This document shows, piece by piece, positions 52,608 through 57,662 of a DNA stretch of 57,662 nt. Below the pieces are notes generated by a model that made no database searches, was not told the DNA's origin, and saw nothing but the letters and a program-made list of their open reading frames with translations. How positions within the stretch are numbered: position 1 is the first letter of the stretch; each line of letters opens with the position of its first letter. Origin of the DNA: Thermoguttaceae bacterium (GTDB lineage Bacteria; Planctomycetota; Planctomycetia; Pirellulales; Thermoguttaceae); NCBI GenBank assembly GCA_017939795.1, contig JAGBAA010000125.1, positions 1 to 57,662 on the forward strand, given 5' to 3'. The translations under genes and the position numbers were made by a program.

Positions 52608-52635
52608 AGTATATCAGATTGTGTTTTCCTGTCAA
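52608..52635 (-). promoter_or_regulatory. Promoter of the hydrogenase sensing cluster
   Basis: On minus, TTGACA (52630-52635), 16-bp spacer, TATACT (52608-52613). A strong consensus promoter flanked by palindromes on both sides. Confidence 0.8.
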
Positions 52636-52652
52636 TGGGGAGTGGGGCAATA

Positions 52653-52674
52653 TTTTGATAAAAAAGTATCAAAA
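52653..52674. promoter_or_regulatory. Second inverted repeat upstream of the hydrogenase promoter
   Basis: Perfect 8-bp arms TTTTGATA and TATCAAAA with a 6-bp centre, 17 bp upstream of the -35 box. It resembles an FNR/CRP half-site pair (TTGAT / ATCAA) but with a gap of eight instead of four bases. Confidence 0.65.
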
Positions 52675-52832
52675 AGAAAAAGTTTTTGTTTTTTTTGATT
52701 TTCGGTGTGCTGTAATTCAGAGAGGCACGGTGCTCGTTGCGTAAAATTTAAGATCCATCCGGCAATTTTTCTGGCCGGTCCGCATCGAGATCTTGGCCGC
52801 AAAGCAGGCTGGCGTTTGCCGAAGAACTCACG

Positions 52833-54188
52833 TTAAATAGTTTCCTCGAAACGTTCCGTTACCTCATCCGCACCGGTGAGAGTCGTGACGATAAGCGCGA
52901 TGTCGCCCGGCTCAAATTGGAAATCCGCACCTGGCACTTCATTGGTTCGGCCGCGTTTCCGTGTCGCACCGAGGATGATGCACTGGGGCGGGAGCTGTGC
53001 TTTTCGAAGCGGGACCTTCGAAATCGGCGAGTTTGGCTGTACTTCGATCTCAAGAAGCTGGATCTGGCTGCGGAAGATCGTGTCGCGGGAAATGACGGCA
53101 CCGCGCTGAAGGAAATTCATGACCCGGCGTGCTGTTGTTTCGTTTGGGCTGGTCCAGAAATCAATACCGAGTTTGTTCTTGATGACCTCGCCGTAATTCA
53201 CGCGGCTGATGACGCAGCATGTTTTGCGTACGCCCATTTCTTTAGCTTCGACGCACCCGATCAGATTGTTTTCATCATCGCCGGTGCAGGCCACGAAGAC
53301 GTCGGCGCGGCCAATGTGTTCCTCCTCCATGTCGATCCTGTCGTGCAGGTCGATGTTGATGACCTCTGCCGATCTTCCGAGGATCTCAGCCAGGTCCTCG
53401 CAGCGTTCGCGGTCCGATTCCAGAATGCGGATCTTATGGCGTTTCTGGAGGATCTGCGCCAGATGCAGTCCGGTCTCTCCGCCGCCCGCGATGACGATAG
53501 TTTTTTTCTGCGGGAGTTTTCCGCCCAGGCTTTTGCAGACTTTCAGAAGATCTTCATAGATGCCGAAGACGGCGATCTTGTCGTTGATCTTCAAAACATC
53601 ATCTGCTGCGGGGATGAACGGAGTCCGGTCTCTGGAGATCGCCCCGATCCGGACGTTGGACGGAAAACCGAGATCGCGGATGCGTTTTCCGACACCGCGC
53701 GCCCCTTCGAGCATCTCGAACTCCATCAGTTCCAAGTTGCCGTAAAGATTGGATTCCATATTGAGGGATTCGGTGAAATTGTCGATCTCCTGCGCCAGAC
53801 GTACTGCCGTGAGCTGTTCCAGACTGATGATCCGGTCGATCCCGAAATGGGAATAGTAGTCAAAGACGTCGAGATTGTTCGCGACCGGTGCGTAAACGCG
53901 GGCGATGACGCGGGTCGCGCCCATTTTCTTGGCGATGCTCGCAGCGACGAGGTTGGTCTCATCCGAGTCCGTGACGGCCATGCAGATGTCTGCGTTCATG
54001 ACGCCGGCCTGAAAAAGGACAGAGGCCTGAGATACGTTTCCCGCCAGCGTCATTGCGTCGAGCGTCGCTCCCCGTGCATCCAGAACATCCGCGTTCCGGT
54101 CGACCAGGGTCACGTCGTGTCGGTTTTTGCTTAAAAGCCTGGCGACAGAGTAACCGACTGTCCCGGCTCCCAGGATCACAATGTGCAT
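52833..54188 (-). CDS. trkA: Trk potassium-uptake regulatory protein TrkA
   Basis: 451 residues, the standard length for a double RCK protein. There are two NAD-binding folds (MHIVILGAGTVGYSVARLLS at 1 and TIVIAGGGETGLHLAQIL near 230), each followed by a TrkA-C domain. SDETNLVAASIAKKMGA and GDDENNLIGCVEAKEMG are the paired family marks. TrkA binds NAD(H)/nucleotides and gates the TrkH/TrkG potassium channel. No trkH is in the window. It is the last gene after two small membrane protein genes on the same strand. Confidence 0.95.
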   Translation of the reverse strand: MHIVILGAGTVGYSVARLLSKNRHDVTLVDRNADVLDARGATLDAMTLAGNVSQASVLFQAGVMNADICMAVTDSDETNLVAASIAKKMGATRVIARVYAPVANNLDVFDYYSHFGIDRIISLEQLTAVRLAQEIDNFTESLNMESNLYGNLELMEFEMLEGARGVGKRIRDLGFPSNVRIGAISRDRTPFIPAADDVLKINDKIAVFGIYEDLLKVCKSLGGKLPQKKTIVIAGGGETGLHLAQILQKRHKIRILESDRERCEDLAEILGRSAEVINIDLHDRIDMEEEHIGRADVFVACTGDDENNLIGCVEAKEMGVRKTCCVISRVNYGEVIKNKLGIDFWTSPNETTARRVMNFLQRGAVISRDTIFRSQIQLLEIEVQPNSPISKVPLRKAQLPPQCIILGATRKRGRTNEVPGADFQFEPGDIALIVTTLTGADEVTERFEETI

Positions 54189-54218
54189 CTCGTATCCGTG
54201 AAAAAATCGGTTTCAGTT

Positions 54219-54410
54219 TCAGAAAATGACTACCATCAGCACCAGTCCGAGGAGCATGAACCCCGCGAGCCAGGCACTCAGACGAAGTCCCTGACTGAAG
54301 ATCTCCTGCGTGTTCTCGTGTCGCGAGGCGGCATAGACCAGACTCGTGGCCAGGATCATCGGAATGGCGTACAGGCAGTCAAAAATACGCAAAAAGGCGA
54401 AAAACAGCAT
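54219..54410 (-). CDS. Small two-span membrane protein
   Basis: 63 residues from ATG 54410, with GAGGGAT upstream. Two hydrophobic helices (AFLRIFDCLYAIPMILATSLVYA and LSAWLAGFMLLGLVLMVVIF) are joined by ASRHENTQEIFSQG. It resembles short planctomycete proteins with a YAIP...SLVY-A-RHE pattern, recalled but not searched. Function unknown. It lies 30 bp before trkA and 67 bp after the DUF6677-like gene, in one operon. Confidence 0.7.
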   Translation of the reverse strand: MLFFAFLRIFDCLYAIPMILATSLVYAASRHENTQEIFSQGLRLSAWLAGFMLLGLVLMVVIF

Positions 54411-54477
54411 ATATCCCTCACTCAAAATTTGAAATTCTCTCCGGCCGTTTTTTCCGGCAATGCGTTCCGTGCCGACG

Positions 54478-55110
54478 CTACATTTCCGCAGTGTCTTCAC
54501 CTTTTCGGCGTTTTGCCCGCTGGCGTTTCCGCTTTTCTTCCAGTTTTTTCTGCCGGTTCCGCTCTTCTTCCTCTTCATTGACCGGTCCGTAGAGCGCATC
54601 GAAAATGGCGAAGATATTCAGCAGACCCGCCATGGTCGTCATGAGCGTTCCGATCTCAAAACGCCGATTCAGTTTCTTGCGGATGTTGTCGATGGAGGGT
54701 TCGTTTTCCGAATATCCGCGGCTTCCGGGAGTGACCTGCATGGGAGGCGCCATGAATCCGTTGGCGGCCTGTTTGACGCCGGTCGGATCATTCAGGTACT
54801 GCACGAGGGCAGGCAATGCCGGAGCACCGGCCCAGACCTGGGCAAAATAGTAGTAGCGTACGCCTGCTCCCGGTCCCGGCGACATCGAAATGTAGACACA
54901 GCGCGCGACTCCGCACTTCCCGCTCGCCAAAAGTGCCCCGAAGAAAAAAAGGCCGAGGATGCAGACTGCGTAGATCGCAGCCTTCGCCTTTCTTCCCTGA
55001 TACAGATGGCCCAGGCCTGGCAGGAACCACGCAAGAAATGCTGCGAAAACTGCATTTTTCAGCGGGACGACATGATCCGTTTTCTTTTCTTTCATCGCTC
55101 TTCTTTTCAT
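54478..55110 (-). CDS. DUF6677-like membrane protein
   Basis: 210 residues if started at ATG 55110 (MKRRAMKEKK; AGGA just upstream); ATG 55095 is also possible. The segment NAVFAAFLAWFLPGLGHLYQGRKAKAAIYAVCILGLFFFGALLASG resembles TM2-type GLGHxYxGR membrane hairpins and the planctomycete DUF6677 family. A middle loop is followed by another membrane segment (GTLMTTMAGLLNIFAIFDALYGP) and a very basic, charged C-terminal tail (EEEEERNRQKKLEEKRKRQRAKRR). Function unknown. A TATAAT at 55193-55198 on minus may be its -10 box. Confidence 0.75.
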   Translation of the reverse strand: MKRRAMKEKKTDHVVPLKNAVFAAFLAWFLPGLGHLYQGRKAKAAIYAVCILGLFFFGALLASGKCGVARCVYISMSPGPGAGVRYYYFAQVWAGAPALPALVQYLNDPTGVKQAANGFMAPPMQVTPGSRGYSENEPSIDNIRKKLNRRFEIGTLMTTMAGLLNIFAIFDALYGPVNEEEEERNRQKKLEEKRKRQRAKRRKGEDTAEM

Positions 55111-55336
55111 TGATCCTGCCGACTGCGGCGGGGAAACGGGATGAGGGAAATATCCTGACGCATTGGAAACGATGTTCCTTTCACTCCGCTCCATTATACA
55201 TGAAAAAGCACAAAAAGGGAAGGGCCGACGACACATTTTCTTAAAATATCGGGGGATTTTTTTATTTTTGTCCGCAGGAAGAGCTGAATATTTCCAAAAA
55301 CTGAATAAAAAAAGAAATAAAAAAGGAAAAGGGGGG

Positions 55337-55365
55337 TTGCATTTTTTTGACACTTTATGTATAAT
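55337..55365 (+). promoter_or_regulatory. Promoter of the PpiD/SurA-like gene
   Basis: TTGCAT (55337-55342), 17-bp spacer, TATAAT (55360-55365). The leader to the ATG at 55546 is about 175 nt and holds no gene that could be recognised. Confidence 0.75.
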
Positions 55366-55545
55366 GTGGTCTCCGTATCGTGTCTGCTGGCAGATGGATG
55401 CGGAAATCAGAAACAGATCGTTTCGGCAAAAAAACCGTCTGACGGTGCCCATGCGATGCCGAAATGGAGAATATATTGACAGAGTTCCCCTTTTGCAGGG
55501 GCTGTCGGGCAGTATTTCAGTTTTTAACAACCGGAAATTTAAACT

Positions 55546-57384
55546 ATGTCAACTTTTAGCGTTTTTCGCAGGAACAAGAAAAGCTTTCTCGGAGTCCTTG
55601 GGGTTCTGACGATGCTTTCTTTCGTGTTCATTCCGACCCTTGAGCAGTTCAACAGGAATTTCATCTCCGTCGACCAGACCGTCCTGACTTCCAAATTTGG
55701 CAAAATGTCTCAGGGACAGCTTGAGACCATCCGCCAGAAGCAGGGGGCCGTCTACATGGTCTTCGATCCTAATTTCCGCGGACTCTCGGACGACATCATC
55801 CTCACGAACTGGGTCAAGGCCCGCTTGGCAGAGGAAATGGGACTTGTCGTGGCGGACAGCGAAATTCGTGAATTTATCGGTCAGCGCTTTGAATCCAAAG
55901 AGGCGTACCTCGAAGCTCTGCGCGAGAACAAAATGGGAAGCAGCGCGTTTGAAGAAGGACTGATCGACATCATCCTTGCCGAGAAATACTCCCAGTACCA
56001 GTTCTACGGTCAGCGCAGCCCGTACGGTATCGCGTTCGGTTCGACGATCTTCCCGGTCACGGTCCAGCGTCAGTGGAATGCTTTCTGCAAAACGCACCGG
56101 ACTGCGGCTCTGGATGTCGTCCCGGTCACGGCTGAAAGCTGCCTCGCCAAAACGGCGGAACCGACGGAAGCTGAAGTGAAGGCGTTCTTCGAACAGTACA
56201 AAAACACGCTTCCGGCACCCGAAAACGGCACCATCGGCTTCAAGATCCCGATGAAAATGACCGTCAACTACTTTGTTTACGAAATGCCGAAATCGGAATC
56301 CCTCCCGGCAGACCTGACCCCGGCCTCCACGTCGATGAATGACACGGCGGCGGAAGCTCCGGCGGCTCCGGCAGAAGCGGCTCCGGCGGCCCCGGCGGCA
56401 ACGGCAACTCCGGTTGAAGCGGCTCCGGCTGCTCCGGCGGAAGCGGCAACTCCGGTTGAAGCGGCTCCGGCTGCTCCGGCGGAAGCGGTGCCTGCTGCGG
56501 CTCCTGCGGAAGCGGCTCCGGTCTCCGAAGAAGTTGAGATCAATATTGATCCGAACGATATTTTCGATGCAGAAAAATTCTACAAACTGGTCCAGAGCGA
56601 CATCGTGACCTACTCGAAGAAGCTCATGGAAGTTGAAGACGGTACTGTTCCGGAACTGACGTTCAGTGACGAAACGAATGCGTACATCCAGAAGTTCGGC
56701 ATCCAGTTCAAGAAGCTGGAAATGGTCGACGGCGGCGCGCTGGCTGAAATGCCGGTCGGCGATGCGCTTCAGCTGACCTCCCCGTACTCGGAAGTTTCCC
56801 GCCGCTTTGCCAGTCTGAAAAACTTCAACTGTATGCAGGCGGAAGAGAACGGCAACCAGTACATCGTCTGGAAATCGGAAGTGAAGGGCGAAGAAGTTCC
56901 GGAACTCACCGACGAAGTGAAGAAGACCGTCGTCGCTGCCTGGAAGCTGGAAAAAGCGAAGGATCTCGCGATGAGCAGTGCGATCATGCAGGCCAAAATG
57001 GCCCAGGAAAGCAAGAAGCTGGAAAATGCCAAGGCTGTCGAGAGCTTCTCGTTCATGCTTCTGGATCCGGGACTTTATGCCGGTCTGCTCGACAATATTT
57101 CCCAGGGATTCGCGGACGAAGTGTACGCCATGGTCCCCGGTGATGTGAAGGCGATCGCCAATGCCGACCGTTCGGTCAGCTACATCGTGATGCTGAAAGG
57201 ATACGCGCCGGAAGATGCGGAACTGCGCGAACAGTTCATCGCGACGAGTGCCAATCCGGAATTCAGCCGTGAGCTGCAGTTCATGGAAGCCCGCCTGTCC
57301 GGCGAAGAGATCATGGAGCTGGAAAACAGCGCGTTCCGTGACGCGGAAGTGAAATTCATGCGTCAGACTGCCGTGGAAGAGTAA
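55546..57384 (+). CDS. Membrane-anchored periplasmic folding factor, PpiD/SurA-N-like
   Basis: 612 residues. A cytoplasmic start (MSTFSVFRRNKKSF), one membrane helix (LGVLGVLTMLSFVFIPTL) and a large outer domain give PpiD topology. Residues 40-200 resemble the SurA N-terminal chaperone region (SKFGKMSQGQLETIRQKQ, NWVKARLAEEMGLVVADSEIREFI, ESKEAYLEALRENKMGSSAFEEGLIDIILAEKY). A parvulin isomerase domain is not clear. An Ala/Pro/Glu repeat linker at about residues 266-325 splits the protein. It probably assists folding of exported proteins, fitting an organism with many of them. The ribosome site is weak. Confidence 0.78.
   Translation: MSTFSVFRRNKKSFLGVLGVLTMLSFVFIPTLEQFNRNFISVDQTVLTSKFGKMSQGQLETIRQKQGAVYMVFDPNFRGLSDDIILTNWVKARLAEEMGLVVADSEIREFIGQRFESKEAYLEALRENKMGSSAFEEGLIDIILAEKYSQYQFYGQRSPYGIAFGSTIFPVTVQRQWNAFCKTHRTAALDVVPVTAESCLAKTAEPTEAEVKAFFEQYKNTLPAPENGTIGFKIPMKMTVNYFVYEMPKSESLPADLTPASTSMNDTAAEAPAAPAEAAPAAPAATATPVEAAPAAPAEAATPVEAAPAAPAEAVPAAAPAEAAPVSEEVEINIDPNDIFDAEKFYKLVQSDIVTYSKKLMEVEDGTVPELTFSDETNAYIQKFGIQFKKLEMVDGGALAEMPVGDALQLTSPYSEVSRRFASLKNFNCMQAEENGNQYIVWKSEVKGEEVPELTDEVKKTVVAAWKLEKAKDLAMSSAIMQAKMAQESKKLENAKAVESFSFMLLDPGLYAGLLDNISQGFADEVYAMVPGDVKAIANADRSVSYIVMLKGYAPEDAELREQFIATSANPEFSRELQFMEARLSGEEIMELENSAFRDAEVKFMRQTAVEE
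56349..56520 (+). repeat. Ala-Pro-Glu-coding tandem repeats
   Basis: Degenerate in-frame repeats of gcggctccggctgctccggcg type encode EAAPAAPAEAATPVEAAPAAPAE. It looks like a flexible linker that can grow or shrink by slippage. Confidence 0.85.
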
Positions 57385-57495
57385 ATTTTTGGATGGACGG
57401 CATCGGTCGTCCGATCGGGGAGCCCCCCTGCTCCGGCTCCGGGATGAATTTTGAAATATTTTGAAGTTTTTTCCCGGAAAGTGTGGTGGGGGGCC

Positions 57496-57523
57496 TTGAA
57501 AAAAAAGCGTTTTCTGCTAGAAT
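57496..57523 (+). promoter_or_regulatory. Promoter of tRNA-Asn
   Basis: TTGAAA (57496-57501), 16-bp spacer, TAGAAT (57518-57523), eleven bases before the tRNA. Confidence 0.65.
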
Positions 57524-57533
57524 ACCCCGTATT

Positions 57534-57607
57534 GCCCTGATAGCTCAGTTGGTTAGAGCGGTTGACTGTTAATCAATAGGTCCAAGGTTCAAGTCCTTGT
57601 TGGGGCG
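57534..57607 (+). tRNA. tRNA-Asn (GTT)
   Basis: 74 nt to the discriminator G. The acceptor GCCCTGA pairs with TTGGGGC, including two G-U pairs; U8-A9 and a D arm TAGCTCAGTTGGTTAGAGC follow. The anticodon loop CTGTTAA gives anticodon GTT, and the T arm is CAAGG-TTCAAGT-CCTTG. The 3' CCA is not encoded (CTA follows). Confidence 0.95.
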
Positions 57608-57653
57608 CTAAGTTTCGGCTTTGCCGGGGCTGATTTTTTGAAAAACACATTTT

Positions 57654-57662
57654 GCCCTGATA
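57654..57662 (+). tRNA. Start of a second tRNA (cut by the window edge)
   Basis: The last nine bases repeat the first nine of the tRNA-Asn just upstream (GCCCTGATA), 46 bp after its end. A tandem, probably identical or related, tRNA gene is likely. Confidence 0.55.

Noticed and set aside
52653..52674. Canonical FNR box
   Set aside because: FNR sites have TTGAT-N4-ATCAA; here the gap is eight bases, so only a generic inverted repeat is reported.

Overview
The window looks like a chromosomal segment of an anaerobic planctomycete. This is inferred from gene content, not from a marker tree. Pointers to Planctomycetota are a DUF3467 protein, a DUF6677-like membrane protein, small conserved proteins beside csrA, Tat-exported Gfo/Idh/MocA oxidoreductases, very large exported TPR proteins and secreted proteins without known domains. 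Pointers to anaerobic life are three [FeFe]-hydrogenase-family proteins, Thi4-type thiazole synthesis without the suicide cysteine, and a NifU/NifS iron-sulfur pair. Promoters are of ordinary sigma-70 type (TTGACA/TTGAAA/TTGCTT, 16-17 bp, TATAAT/TAAAAT), ribosome sites are mostly GGAG/AGGAGG, and rho-independent terminators are frequent. No phage, insertion sequence, CRISPR array or rRNA was seen.

Layout. 1-6.3 kb: start of a truncated secreted protein, a Tat-exported oxidoreductase and a 1442-residue TPR protein, all on minus. 6.6-10.6 kb: ROK sugar kinase, then aspS and mqnA on minus. 11-12.5 kb: a Tat-exported one-subunit [FeFe]-hydrogenase. 12.5-17.3 kb: AlbA_2 regulator, cutA, DUF3467 protein, and a TPP-riboswitch-controlled thi4-thiE unit. 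17.3-21.4 kb: an AT-richer three-gene operon encoding a metzincin-like protein and two secreted unknowns. 21.6-26.2 kb: hemG, galT, a small protein with csrA, and another small protein. 26.4-36.4 kb: MATE transporter, ThuA-like protein, nifU-nifS, glycerophosphodiesterase-like protein, GHL10 glycosidase and mutY. 36.5-47.2 kb: large exported unknowns, a PLP-fold protein that has lost its lysine, and a second Tat oxidoreductase. 47.3-52.6 kb: the hydrogenase sensing cluster. 52.8-57.7 kb: trkA operon, a PpiD/SurA-like protein and tRNA-Asn.

The most interesting unit is the five-gene minus-strand cluster at 47.3-52.5 kb. It reads: thioredoxin-like [2Fe-2S] protein; group-C sensory hydrogenase (HydS) with a PAS domain; SpoIIE/PP2C phosphatase; a second [2Fe-2S] protein; group-B-like catalytic [FeFe]-hydrogenase with an unusual six-cysteine insertion. 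A near-perfect 22-bp palindrome lies just downstream of the -10 box of its promoter, and a second inverted repeat lies upstream of the -35 box. The inferred logic is that HydS reads H2 or redox state, signals through the phosphatase, and tunes hydrogenase production. The related Firmicutes arrangement (hfs / hydA2-hydS) is known. The operator pair, the cysteine insertion and the separate Tat-exported hydrogenase in the same window are the parts that look new.

A second new-looking item is a structured repeat of about 150 bp. It occurs twice, in opposite orientation, each time between convergent genes, with compensatory changes in its central hairpin.
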